Source of the DNA: an uncultured Lysobacterales bacterium
GTDB taxonomy: Bacteria > Pseudomonadota > Gammaproteobacteria > Xanthomonadales > Xanthomonadaceae
Reading direction: 5' to 3'
Assembly (NCBI GenBank): GCA_946886865.1
Contig: CAMPJI010000018.1
Coordinates: 1 to 38,168 of the forward strand
DNA length: 38,168 nucleotides
Positions 1-7,657 of the stretch are shown here, in pieces. A program made the translations under genes and the position numbers. The notes beneath the pieces are model-generated. The model did no database searches. It was not told the origin of the DNA and saw only the letters and a list, made by a program, of their open reading frames with translations. Positions within the stretch are counted from its first letter, which is position 1; every line of letters begins with the position of its first letter.

Positions 1-2
1 TC

Positions 3-1283
3 GCCCGCGGGTTGTCGGTGAAGTCGGTGCGCGTGGTCGACGTCATCCCGGGCAAATCGGTGATCGGCCTGGAAACCCCGAACACTCAGCGCGAGATGAT
101 CTACCTGTCGGAGCTTCTGCGCTCGCGCGAGTACGACAAGTCGGGCAGCCCGCTCACGCTGGCACTGGGCAAGGACATCGCCGGCCGGCCGACCGTGGCC
201 GACCTGGCGCGCATGCCGCACCTGCTGGTGGCCGGTACCACCGGCTCGGGCAAGTCCGTCGCGGTCAACGCGATGGTGCTCAGCCTGCTGTACAAGGCGT
301 CCGCCAAGGACGTGCGGATGCTGATGATCGATCCGAAGATGCTGGAGCTCAGCGTCTACGAGGGCATCCCGCACCTGCTGGCGCCGGTGGTCACCGACAT
401 GAAGGAGGCGGGCAATGGCCTGCGCTGGTGTGTCGCCGAAATGGAGCGCCGCTACAAGCTGATGTCGGCGGTGGGCGTGCGCAACCTGGCGGGCTTCAAC
501 AAGAAGGTGCGCGACGCCACCGATGCCGGCCAGCCGATGCTGGACCCGCTGTTCAAGCCCAACCCCGATATCGAGGAGGCGGCGCCGCAACTGGAGCCGC
601 TCCCGTACATCGTGGTGTTCATCGACGAATTCGCCGACATGATGATGATCGTCGGCAAGAAGGTCGAAGAACTCATCGCGCGTCTGGCGCAGAAGGCCCG
701 CGCCGCCGGCATCCACCTCATCCTGGCGACCCAGCGCCCTTCGGTGGACGTGATCACCGGCCTGATCAAGGCCAATATCCCGACCCGCATTGCGTTCCAG
801 GTGTCGAGCAAGATCGACTCGCGCACCATCCTCGACCAGTCCGGTGCCGAAACCCTGCTGGGCCACGGCGACATGCTGTACCTGCCCCCGGGCACGGCGA
901 TGCCCGAGCGCGTGCACGGCGCCTTCGTGTCGGACGACGAGGTGCATCGCGTCGTCGAGCACCTCAAGCAGGCCGGCGGCGGCCCCGACTACATCGAGGG
1001 TGTGCTGGAGGAGGTGCAGACCCTTGGGGACGGTGTGGTCGTGGGCGCGACCGGCCTGCCGGAGGCCACAGGCGGAGGCGATGAATCGGACCCGCTGTAC
1101 GACGAGGCGGTACGCATCGTGACCGAAACCCGGCGTGCGTCGATCTCCGGCGTGCAGCGGCGCCTGAAGATCGGCTACAACCGGGCCGCGCGCCTGATCG
1201 AGGCGATGGAAGCAGCGGGGGTGGTGACTCCGCCCGAGCACAACGGCGACCGCTCGGTGCTGGCGCCGCCGCCTCCACGCTGA
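3..1283 (+). CDS. ftsK: DNA translocase FtsK, C-terminal part (5' end outside window)
   Basis: FtsK is the septal, hexameric ATP-driven DNA pump that clears chromosome termini from the closing septum and activates XerCD at dif. The reading frame is open to the left edge, so only the C-terminal motor is present. Visible are the conserved lead-in [11 protein letters not shown], the Walker A motif GTTGSGKS (nt 234-257), Walker [10 protein letters not shown] and the [19 protein letters not shown] segment typical of FtsK/SpoIIIE. The last ~65 residues ([12 protein letters not shown] through [18 protein letters not shown]) form the winged-helix gamma domain that reads KOPS sites. The protein ends in a Pro-rich tail (VLAPPPPR), as in many family members. 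lolA follows 117 bp downstream, an arrangement common in gammaproteobacteria. The N-terminal membrane domain cannot be assessed. Confidence 0.97.
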   Translation, partial: ARGLSVKSVRVVDVIPGKSVIGLETPNTQREMIYLSELLRSREYDKSGSPLTLALGKDIAGRPTVADLARMPHLLVAGTTGSGKSVAVNAMVLSLLYKASAKDVRMLMIDPKMLELSVYEGIPHLLAPVVTDMKEAGNGLRWCVAEMERRYKLMSAVGVRNLAGFNKKVRDATDAGQPMLDPLFKPNPDIEEAAPQLEPLPYIVVFIDEFADMMMIVGKKVEELIARLAQKARAAGIHLILATQRPSVDVITGLIKANIPTRIAFQVSSKIDSRTILDQSGAETLLGHGDMLYLPPGTAMPERVHGAFVSDDEVHRVVEHLKQAGGGPDYIEGVLEEVQTLGDGVVVGATGLPEATGGGDESDPLYDEAVRIVTETRRASISGVQRRLKIGYNRAARLIEAMEAAGVVTPPEHNGDRSVLAPPPPR

Positions 1284-1399
1284 CGGGCCAGCGTCGCAGC
1301 TGAATCGGAAACCCGACGCAGACCGGTGCCCAAGTGCCCGTGAGCGCGTGTTCATCGCGGCGCCGGCAGACTTTGCCGCATCGAAATAGGAGCATCCAG

Positions 1400-2035
1400 A
1401 TGACCCGTATCGCCCGTTGTTCCGCTTTGGTGGGCGCCATGGCCGCCACCGCGCTGTTCGCCTCGTCGGCCATGGCTGGCGCGCGCGACGACCTCGATAC
1501 CTTCACCCGGGGCCTCAAGGGTCTGGACGGCCAGTTCACCCAGAAGGTGTACGACGCCGGTGGCCGGCTGAAGGAGACCTCCAGCGGTGAGGTCGCGCTG
1601 TCGGCCCCGCGCCTGTTCCGCTGGGAATACGCCAAGCCGTACCCGCAACTGATCGTGGCCGATGGCAAGACGGTGTGGATCTACGACGAGGACCTCGAGC
1701 AGGTCACCCGGCGCCCCCAAGGCGCCGAGGAGCAGAACAGCCCGCTGACCGCGTTGATCGATCCGAGCAAGCTGGACCGGCAGTTCGTGGTGAAGGAGGA
1801 GGGTGAAAAGGGTGGCCTGAGCTGGCTGTCGCTGGTGCCGCGCGACGAGGGCGGCGCCAGTTTCCGTTCGGCGCGGCTTGCGTTCGGTGACGCGGGACTG
1901 GAGAAGATGATCGTCGTCGATGCCGTGGGACAGCGCACCGAAATCGGGTTCAGCCAGTGGCAGCGAAACCCGGCATTTCCTGCCAGCACGTTCAAGTACA
2001 CGCCGCCCCAGGGCGTTGACGTCATCGGCGGCTGA
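1400..2035 (+). CDS. lolA: Outer-membrane lipoprotein carrier protein LolA
   Basis: LolA is the periplasmic chaperone that takes lipoproteins from the LolCDE transporter and hands them to LolB at the outer membrane. The 211-residue product starts with a Sec signal peptide (MTRIARCSALVGAMAATALF, cut after SAMA) and then shows family features: LDGQFTQKVYDAGGRLKETSSGE, the FRWEYAKPYPQLIVADGKTVWIYD core, and ...QVTRRPQG. The ATG is preceded by AGGAG (1388-1392) seven bases upstream, which fixes the start; an upstream in-frame extension to 1334 lacks a signal peptide and is not used. The gene follows ftsK and is closed by a perfect hairpin at 2064-2095. Confidence 0.95.
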   Translation: MTRIARCSALVGAMAATALFASSAMAGARDDLDTFTRGLKGLDGQFTQKVYDAGGRLKETSSGEVALSAPRLFRWEYAKPYPQLIVADGKTVWIYDEDLEQVTRRPQGAEEQNSPLTALIDPSKLDRQFVVKEEGEKGGLSWLSLVPRDEGGASFRSARLAFGDAGLEKMIVVDAVGQRTEIGFSQWQRNPAFPASTFKYTPPQGVDVIGG

Positions 2036-2063
2036 TCAGCGCGTCGCCCGCCGATGCAGGTAC

Positions 2064-2095
2064 CGAAACGGCAGGCCTCAAAGCCTGCCGTTTCG
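2064..2095 (+). terminator. Hairpin terminator after lolA
   Basis: A perfect 13-bp inverted repeat, CGAAACGGCAGGC / GCCTGCCGTTTCG, with a 6-nt loop lies 28 bp after the lolA stop and is followed by CTTTC. The stem is strong but the T tract is short, so this is a likely intrinsic terminator. Confidence 0.75.
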
Positions 2096-2222
2096 CTTTC
2101 TGGAGTCGTAGACCGTTCATTTTCAATGGCTTGGACTCACGTCGCATCGACGTTTCCCGCTTCAAAGTGGCCACACGCTCCGATCCCCCGGAGCGCCCCG
2201 AAGCAAGAAGGCAGGCCACTCC

Positions 2223-2945
2223 ATGCGTCGCACTCCCCTCGCACTTCTCCCCGTTGCCACCCTCAGCCTGGCAATCGCCCTGATCGCTGGCCGTGCCAAC
2301 CCGGTCGATGCCGCGACGCCGCAGGGTGTGGTCGCCCAGGCCGGAGCGACGGCGCCGGGCACGCGGATGGAAGGTGAGCAGGTGTTGGACGCTGCGGTCG
2401 CGGCGGCACTTATCGGCGCAGTGGCCAGCCAGTTCGACGAAGACAACGTTGAAGTCCGCCTCAACGATGTCGATGTGGAAGAGGCAAGCCTGCGTGATCG
2501 CCAGCTCCTGGGCCGGGGTGAACTGCGTCTGGGTGATGACGAGGCGTGGATCCCCTTCGGGTTCGAGGCTTTGTACGACACCGTCGAGGCTGTGGTGAGT
2601 TATCCGCGCCTGACGCTGGCCGACGGCATGGCCGCCGACCCCGTCGAGCTGGACACTCCGATCGCGCAGACATTGGCCGAGCGGACCGAGGCTGCGCTTT
2701 CGGCAGAGTTTTCGCAGCAGCCGGTGGCGCTCGCCCTGGAAGACGTGAGGGCCGTCAATGCGGGTGGTCGATACCTGCGAGTCGACGCATCGGGAACGGC
2801 CGACTTTGGCCGCGAGGGCAACGCTGCCACGCAGGTGCACGGTCTGTTTGACCAGCGCGAGAACCGTTGGGTGAAAGTGAGCTACGAGCTGGGCGAAGCG
2901 CCGGCGCCGTGGGCCGCTGATCCGCGCGTCGTCGCCAGCCGCTGA
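2223..2945 (+). CDS. Exported protein of unknown function
   Basis: I do not recognise this 240-residue protein. It begins with a basic N-terminus and hydrophobic stretch (MRRTPLALLPVATLSLAIAL) followed by a plausible signal-peptidase site near residues 28-31 (VDAA), so export to the periplasm is likely. The mature part is acidic (FDEDNVEVRLNDVDVEEASL), contains no cysteines, and alternates short hydrophobic strands and charged turns, suggesting a small beta-rich soluble domain. A weak purine-rich ribosome site lies about 10 nt before the ATG. It appears monocistronic, between the lolA terminator and a strong hairpin at 2975-2998. GC content and codon use resemble the neighbours, so there is no sign of recent transfer. 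Confidence 0.75.
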   Translation: MRRTPLALLPVATLSLAIALIAGRANPVDAATPQGVVAQAGATAPGTRMEGEQVLDAAVAAALIGAVASQFDEDNVEVRLNDVDVEEASLRDRQLLGRGELRLGDDEAWIPFGFEALYDTVEAVVSYPRLTLADGMAADPVELDTPIAQTLAERTEAALSAEFSQQPVALALEDVRAVNAGGRYLRVDASGTADFGREGNAATQVHGLFDQRENRWVKVSYELGEAPAPWAADPRVVASR

Positions 2946-2974
2946 CCCTCGCTGGAACCTTAGGAAATCAAGCT

Positions 2975-2998
2975 CGCGGCGCCTTTATCGGCGCCGCG
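2975..2998 (+). terminator. GC-rich hairpin after the unknown exported gene
   Basis: A perfect 9-bp inverted repeat, CGCGGCGCC / GGCGCCGCG, with loop TTTATC starts 30 bp past the stop codon. There is no T tract after it, so termination may be weak or Rho-dependent. Confidence 0.5.
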
Positions 2999-3129
2999 GG
3001 CGTTTGAGCACGTGCATAACGGTGCCCCTGCCGCTTTAGCGGCCGGTGACGCCAGCCGTTGGTCGGGCGCTTGGTATCGTGTCGTAGCTGCTCGTCGTCC
3101 CCTCAATCGTCCCTCAGACGGACCGTGCC

Positions 3130-4521
3130 GTGCCCCGACGTTCTCCGCCTTCGCTGGCATCCGACTCTCCCGACCTGCTGACCATGGATCGCGATGCGAT
3201 GCGTCCGCTCGCCGAGCGCATGCGCCCCCGGGCGCTGGATGACATGGTCGGCCAGCGGAGGCTGCTGGCGCCGGGTTCCGCGCTGCGCCGGGCCGTGGAA
3301 AGCGGGCGCGTGCATTCGATGGTGCTGTGGGGCCCGCCGGGGTGCGGCAAGACCACACTCGCCCTGCTGCTCGCGCGCTATGCCGAGGCCGAGTTCCGCG
3401 CGATTTCCGCCGTTCTGTCGGGCCTGCCGGAGGTACGGAGCGTGCTGGCCGAGGCCGCGCACCGCTTCGCCGAGGGCCGTCGCACCGTCCTGTTCGTCGA
3501 CGAGGTGCACCGTTTCAACAAGTCCCAGCAGGATGCGTTTCTCCCGCACATCGAGCGGGGCACCATCATCTTTGTCGGCGCGACCACCGAAAACCCGTCT
3601 TTCGAACTGAACTCGGCCCTGCTGTCACGGTGCCGCGTGCACGTCATGGAGGCCGTGTCGGCGGACGACATCGTGGTGGCGCTGAAGCAGGCGCTGGACG
3701 ACGACGACCGCGGCCTGGCGGGGCTCCAGCTGCAGGTGGCCGACGCCACGCTGGCGCAGATCGCGCAGGCCGCCGACGGCGACGTGCGCCGCGCGCTGAC
3801 GCTGCTGGAGATCGCGGCGGAACTGGCGGTGGACGAAGGCGGCCGCATCACCGATGCGACGCTTGCGCAGGTTCTGGCCGACCGCACCCGGCGCTTCGAC
3901 AAGGGCGGCGAGCAGTTCTACGACCAGATCTCGGCACTGCACAAATCGGTGCGCAGCTCCAACCCCGACGCCGCGCTGTACTGGCTGGCGAGGATGCTCG
4001 ACGGCGGTTGCGACCGCGCCTACCTCGCGCGCCGTCTGACACGGATGGCGGTGGAGGACATCGGGCTGGCCGACCCCAAGGCGCTGCAGATGGCGCTCGA
4101 AGCCTGGGATACGTATGAACGCCTCGGATCCCCCGAAGGCGAACTGGCGCTGGCCCAATTGACGCTCTACCTGGCCAGCACGGCGAAATCCAACGCGGCC
4201 TACGCGGCTTTCAAACAGGCGCAACGCGATGTCCGCGAACACGGCACCCAAGAGGTCCCGATGCACCTTCGCAATGCACCCACCACGTTGATGAAATCGC
4301 TGGGGTACTCGAAGGGCTACCAGTACGACCACGATGCCGAGGGCGGCGTCGCCCTCGACCAGACCGGCTTTCCCGACGCAATGGGCGAGCGGATCTACTA
4401 CCGACCGGTGGAGCGGGGGATGGAGATCAAGCTCAAGCAGAAGCTCGATGCGCTGCGCTCCAGACGCGCCGATGCGCGAGGTGCTCCAGCCGGGGAGGGG
4501 GATGGTGAGAGCGGCGCGTAG
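3130..4521 (+). CDS. rarA: Replication-associated recombination protein A (AAA+ ATPase)
   Basis: RarA (MgsA) is a clamp-loader-like AAA+ ATPase that acts at stalled replication forks and interacts with SSB. The 463-residue product has the expected length. It shows the N-terminal PLAERMRPRALDDMVGQRRLL signature, Walker A GPPGCGKT (residues 68-75), Walker B LFVDEVHRF (D124, E125), sensor GATTENPSFELN, the SRC arginine-finger region, and the C-terminal tetramerisation domain with PMHLRNAPTTLMKSLGYSKGYQY. The start is uncertain: the GTG at 3130 gives a 20-residue leader, whereas ATG at 3184 would start near the conserved domain. Neither has a strong ribosome site. Confidence 0.95.
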   Translation: MPRRSPPSLASDSPDLLTMDRDAMRPLAERMRPRALDDMVGQRRLLAPGSALRRAVESGRVHSMVLWGPPGCGKTTLALLLARYAEAEFRAISAVLSGLPEVRSVLAEAAHRFAEGRRTVLFVDEVHRFNKSQQDAFLPHIERGTIIFVGATTENPSFELNSALLSRCRVHVMEAVSADDIVVALKQALDDDDRGLAGLQLQVADATLAQIAQAADGDVRRALTLLEIAAELAVDEGGRITDATLAQVLADRTRRFDKGGEQFYDQISALHKSVRSSNPDAALYWLARMLDGGCDRAYLARRLTRMAVEDIGLADPKALQMALEAWDTYERLGSPEGELALAQLTLYLASTAKSNAAYAAFKQAQRDVREHGTQEVPMHLRNAPTTLMKSLGYSKGYQYDHDAEGGVALDQTGFPDAMGERIYYRPVERGMEIKLKQKLDALRSRRADARGAPAGEGDGESGA

Positions 4522-4654
4522 CTGCGCGTGCGGATCGCAGCGACGTGCAAGCGCTTGTTTCGTACAGGCAACGCAGAATCGGCTTGAGCAGTATCGGCCA
4601 TGTATCTGATCAGGCTGGATAACAGGCGCCTGTCACGCCGGCGCCATACCCCGA

Positions 4655-4672
4655 CGTTTCAGGGTTGAAACG
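4655..4672. promoter_or_regulatory. Palindromic operator-like site, copy 1
   Basis: A perfect 7-bp inverted repeat with a 4-nt spacer: CGTTTCA GGGT TGAAACG. A near-identical copy lies 124 bp downstream. Paired copies in a long intergenic region suggest binding sites for a dimeric regulator; the regulator is unknown. Confidence 0.6.
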
Positions 4673-4778
4673 AAAATCTGAACACGGTTGCCGGGCCTGC
4701 GCGAGGGCGTCGAGCCTTGTCTGCGAAGGATGGCCGTGACTCTCAAGCCCGATCGTGCGCTGCCATTGCATCGAGCCG

Positions 4779-4796
4779 CGTTACAGGGCTGAAACG
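4779..4796. promoter_or_regulatory. Palindromic operator-like site, copy 2
   Basis: CGTTACA GGGC TGAAACG matches the first copy at 16 of 18 positions, with one mismatch between the arms. It lies 108 bp before the -24 element of the sigma-54-like promoter, a usual range for an enhancer-binding protein site. That role is inferred. Confidence 0.55.
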
Positions 4797-4903
4797 TATT
4801 CCGTCGTGGCTGCGGCCCCCGATGGCGTCCCCATCCCCTCGATGCGGCCCTGATGAGCAGGGGCGCTGCACCCGGTAACGGTTTGCGCGCACCTGAACGG
4901 ACA

Positions 4904-4919
4904 TGGCATCGCGTATGCG
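4904..4919 (+). promoter_or_regulatory. Possible sigma-54 (RpoN) promoter of the Fap-like operon
   Basis: TGGCATCGCGTATGCG has the invariant GG (4905-4906) and GC (4917-4918) separated by 10 nt and matches the start of the TGGCACG-N4-TTGCW consensus, though positions between are only partly matched. A start near 4930 would give a leader of about 58 nt before the ATG at 4988. The upstream palindrome pair makes activator-dependent control plausible. Confidence 0.4.
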
Positions 4920-4987
4920 TGCCTTTCCGTGCGTCCCCAGCCGGTGCCATCCCCTGGGTGCCGGACCGACGCATCAGGAGAACAACA

Positions 4988-5914
4988 ATGCGCATTCGTA
5001 GAGCTCTCATCGCGTCAGCCGTGCTCGTGGGTCTTGGAGTCACCGGACAGGCGTGGGCACAGGCCAGCAACGACAACAACGCCCGTCGCGGCGTACAGAC
5101 GGCCATCGACGACGACAGCGACAACAGCGACAACAGCAACCACGGCCGCGCCCGGGCCTCGGACTACGGCTCGGCGGCGGCCAACAACAGCAGCACCGCC
5201 ACCTCCAGCTTCTCCAACTCCTTCAACAGCAGCAAGGCGATCGCTGAAACCCGCCTGGACGGCTACGTGACCGATATCCGCATCCGCGACATCGGCAACG
5301 TCGCCAACAACTGGGGCGATGCCGACGGCGGCCACGGCGGCGCCGGCGGCAAGGGCTATGGCGGCCACGCCGACGGTGGCGAAGGCGACGGCGGAAGCGG
5401 CGGAGACGGCGGCAATGCGCGCGCGCGCGGCGCCAACGGCGGAGACGCGTATGCCTATACCGGCGACAGTTCCGCCGGAACCGGCGCCGACGGCGGCGAC
5501 AGCGACAGCGACAGTGGGCGCGTCCGCGAGCGCGGGGCCGGATCGGCCACCGGCGGCGCGGCCAGCGGCAGCGGCGGCTCGGCCACCTCCGGGTCGGCCA
5601 CGGCGTCAGGCGGCAGCAGCAGTGCTACCGGCGGCAACGGCGGATCGATCGCCTCCAACGGCGGTGCCGGTGGCGGCGGTGGCGCAGGCTCCGGCGGCAG
5701 CGCGACGGGCGGATCGGGCAGCGGTGCGGCCGGCGGCGCCGGTGGCAGCGGCGGCTCGGTCAGCAACGACGCGGGCGCTTTCAACATGTCGTCCAACATG
5801 ACCAACGTCGGTCAGTCCGCGGCCGGCATCATGACCGTGGCCCAGAACAGCGGATTCGCATCGCTGATCCAGCAGGGCGTGACCGTCCAGGCCAACCTCA
5901 CGGTCGGTCCGTAA
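4988..5914 (+). CDS. Exported Gly/Ser/Asn-rich protein, candidate fibre subunit of a Fap-like system
   Basis: The 308-residue protein starts with a clear Sec signal peptide (cut after AWA, residue 24). Residues ~25-85 are rich in Asn, Ser and Asp (e.g. NNSSTATSSFSNSFNSS). A short ordered-looking patch follows (AETRLDGYVTDIRIRDIGN), then ~150 residues of low-complexity Gly/Ser/Ala/Asp sequence. The last ~45 residues are different in character (GIMTVAQNSGFASLIQQG) and resemble the C-terminus of the next gene's product. There are no cysteines. AGGAG at 4976-4980, seven bases before the ATG, decides the start. It heads a five-gene operon with a C39 peptidase and a coiled-coil outer-membrane barrel, so by context it is the likely major exported or amyloid-like subunit, in the position of FapC. 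Direct similarity to FapB/FapC repeats is not apparent to me. Confidence 0.85.
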   Translation: MRIRRALIASAVLVGLGVTGQAWAQASNDNNARRGVQTAIDDDSDNSDNSNHGRARASDYGSAAANNSSTATSSFSNSFNSSKAIAETRLDGYVTDIRIRDIGNVANNWGDADGGHGGAGGKGYGGHADGGEGDGGSGGDGGNARARGANGGDAYAYTGDSSAGTGADGGDSDSDSGRVRERGAGSATGGAASGSGGSATSGSATASGGSSSATGGNGGSIASNGGAGGGGGAGSGGSATGGSGSGAAGGAGGSGGSVSNDAGAFNMSSNMTNVGQSAAGIMTVAQNSGFASLIQQGVTVQANLTVGP

Positions 5915-6019
5915 CCGTCCGGTACGACGCGCCGCAGGTGCCCCCGCCCTGCGGCGCGTTGTCCTGCGCGTTGCGCATGCGAGGGGCGGCCCATGGGGCT
6001 GCGTACCGGAGATCCGGTC

Positions 6020-6382
6020 ATGGTCGATTCGTTCCGTATGCATGGCATGGCGGTCGCCCTCGGGTGCTGCCTCGCCTTCCACGTGTCGCCAGCCCGGGCG
6101 GACGAGCCGGTCGGCGCACCGTCCTCCCCGTTCGCCGCGCCGGTGGCGGAGAGCCGGCTGGATGCACTTCGCGGTGGCGAGGGTGTCGACAACGACAGCC
6201 GGGTGCTGGGCGAGGTCACCGGCAACAGTGCCGACCGGGTGGTCACCGGCGACAACACGCTGGGTGGCGGCGCGTTCGCCGGGTCCAGCGGCATTACCAC
6301 CGTCATCCAGAACACCGGTGCCAACGTGTTGATCCAGAACGGCATGGTGGTCAACGTCCAGTTCGTGGACCCCACCCCGTGA
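6020..6382 (+). CDS. Small exported protein with double-glycine motif, candidate minor subunit
   Basis: The 120-residue product has a signal peptide ending near residue 27 (SPARA), a ~26-residue segment ending in RLDALRGG (residues 46-53), and a mature part rich in Gly, Asn, Thr and Val. The tail SGITTVIQNTGANVLIQNG parallels the C-terminus of the preceding Gly-rich protein. The RLDALRGG stretch has hydrophobic residues at -7 and -4 and GG at -2/-1, the classical C39 cleavage consensus; the next gene encodes an exported C39 peptidase. I chose ATG 6020 because GGAG lies eight bases upstream; ATG 5993 would add nine residues before the signal peptide. The stop overlaps the next start (GTGA), implying translational coupling. 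A fibre-subunit or nucleator role is inferred. Confidence 0.8.
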   Translation: MVDSFRMHGMAVALGCCLAFHVSPARADEPVGAPSSPFAAPVAESRLDALRGGEGVDNDSRVLGEVTGNSADRVVTGDNTLGGGAFAGSSGITTVIQNTGANVLIQNGMVVNVQFVDPTP

Positions 6383-7098
6383 CGTATCCGCAGGCCCGCA
6401 CGTGGCGGTGGTATGCGGGCTGCGCGCTGGTCGCCGTGCTGGCGGTGCCCGCGGGATCGGCGCCGGCCGCAGCGGACACGCTGGACCTGCGCACACCCCA
6501 CGGCGGCGCCTACCAGTTGCGCGTGACCAGCCTGAAGCAGGCGCGCTTCTCCACCACCGTCCCGCAGCAGTACGACTTCAGTTGCGGCTCGGCGGCCACG
6601 GCCACGCTGCTGACGCACCAGTACGGGTATCCCGTCACCGAGGCGGATGTCTTCCTGCGCATGTACGCCAACGGCGACCAGGCCAAGATCCGCGAGGAGG
6701 GGTTTTCGCTGCTGGACATGCGCCGCTACCTGTCGGCGCACGGGTTCGAGGCCGACGGGTTCGAATTGCCGATCGAGAAGCTGGCCGAGGAAGGGTTGCC
6801 TGCCATCGTCCTGCTCAACGACCGCGGCTACCGGCATTTCGTGGTGGTCAAGGGACTGCGCAACGGGCGCATCCTGCTGGGTGATCCCGCGCGTGGCACC
6901 CGGGCGATGCCGGTGCCGCGGTTCCACGAGCTCTGGGACAACGGCGTGATGTTCGTCATCCACAACCGCCGCGACGCGGCGCAATTCAACCAGCCGCGCG
7001 ACTGGCGCACCGCGCCGCCCGCGCCGCTGGAAACGGGCATCCAGCGCGATGGACTGCGCAACACCGTGCTGCCCAAGCGCGGCCCTGGAGACATCTGA
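6379..7098 (+). CDS. Exported C39-family cysteine peptidase, FapD-like
   Basis: C39 peptidases are papain-fold enzymes that usually cleave after Gly-Gly in leader peptides; a stand-alone C39 protein, FapD, is part of the Pseudomonas Fap amyloid system. This 239-residue protein has a Sec signal peptide (hydrophobic residues ~13-31, cut near APAAA) and then the C39 core. Visible are the oxyanion Gln and catalytic Cys in QQYDFSCGSAA (Q63, C69), His in YRHFVVVKG (H153) and Asp in LLGDPARG (D169). All catalytic positions are intact and there is no ABC transporter domain, so it should act in the periplasm. The GTG start overlaps the preceding stop (GTGA); an upstream in-frame extension to 5938 would run through gene 2 and lacks a signal peptide. 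It lies between two genes encoding double-glycine-motif proteins, its likely substrates. Confidence 0.9.
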   Translation: MTYPQARTWRWYAGCALVAVLAVPAGSAPAAADTLDLRTPHGGAYQLRVTSLKQARFSTTVPQQYDFSCGSAATATLLTHQYGYPVTEADVFLRMYANGDQAKIREEGFSLLDMRRYLSAHGFEADGFELPIEKLAEEGLPAIVLLNDRGYRHFVVVKGLRNGRILLGDPARGTRAMPVPRFHELWDNGVMFVIHNRRDAAQFNQPRDWRTAPPAPLETGIQRDGLRNTVLPKRGPGDI

Positions 7099-7099
7099 C

Positions 7100-7612
7100 A
7101 TGCACGCGCCGACCGCCCGGGCCCTGCACATCCTGCTTGCCGCGGCGGTCGCCGCCGCGCCGACGGCCACGCATGCCGCCGGTCCGGCGCCCGCCTCCAC
7201 GCTGGGCCCGGAATGGCGCGCCATCGCACCCGAGCGCCTCGGCACGATGCGGGGCGGCTTCCAGCTGCCCGGCGGCCTGGTGCTGTCGTTCGGCGTCGAG
7301 CGGGCCGTCTGGGTGAACGGCGCGCTGGTGGCGTCGACCCGTGTGCAGATCGCCGACCTCGCCCGGATGACCCCGCAGCAGGCACGGCAGCTGCAGGCCT
7401 TCCAGCAGGGCATGGGCGTGCAGGTGGGCCCGGGCAATGTGATCGTCGCCCCCGGCAGCGGCGCACTGGTGATCCAGAACACCCGCGACCACCAGGCGAT
7501 CCGCGCGCTGACCACGCTGTCGGTGGACGTCGGCACCCTTGGGACTTTCCAGCAGGTCAACGCCTTCGACACGGTGCAGGCGGCGGTGCTGGCCGGTATC
7601 GGCGGCCCCTGA
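7100..7612 (+). CDS. Small exported protein with double-glycine motif (second)
   Basis: The 170-residue protein has an Ala-rich signal peptide (cut near residue 26, THA), then a ~27-residue segment ending in ERLGTMRGG, with GG at residues 52-53. That motif parallels RLDALRGG in the product of the gene at 6020. The mature part is beta-prone (GGLVLSFGVERAVWVNGALV), has a central Gln-rich helix-like stretch (QQARQLQAFQQG), and contains ALVIQNT, again recalling the VIQNT of the smaller protein. It starts 2 nt after the peptidase gene's stop, with TGGAG nine bases before the ATG. It sits between the peptidase and the barrel, the place of FapE in Pseudomonas; homology to FapE is not claimed. Confidence 0.78.
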   Translation: MHAPTARALHILLAAAVAAAPTATHAAGPAPASTLGPEWRAIAPERLGTMRGGFQLPGGLVLSFGVERAVWVNGALVASTRVQIADLARMTPQQARQLQAFQQGMGVQVGPGNVIVAPGSGALVIQNTRDHQAIRALTTLSVDVGTLGTFQQVNAFDTVQAAVLAGIGGP

Positions 7613-7657
7613 GCGTTTAAGCGCGTGTACCCCTTTTCCCCGGCCAGAGGACGACCC

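Larger units (their letters stand above)
4522..4987. other. 466-bp intergenic control region upstream of the Fap-like operon
   Basis: No convincing gene lies here on either strand. It holds a 12-bp perfect palindrome ACAGGCGCCTGT at 4622-4633 close behind rarA, two copies of a CGTTTCA-N4-TGAAACG palindrome (4655-4672 and 4779-4796), and a sigma-54-like promoter near 4904-4919. The sequence is GC-rich, like its neighbours. Its length stands out in a window where most gaps are under 200 bp. Confidence 0.6.

Noticed and set aside
5300..5770. Repeated GGCGGC-type units as a CRISPR or tandem-repeat locus
   Set aside because: There are no regular spacers or fixed repeat length; the repetition reflects Gly-rich coding sequence.
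5938..6378. N-terminal extension of the C39 peptidase
   Set aside because: This part overlaps gene 2 in another frame and is Arg/Gly-rich noise; the GTG at 6379 gives a proper signal peptide and a GTGA overlap.
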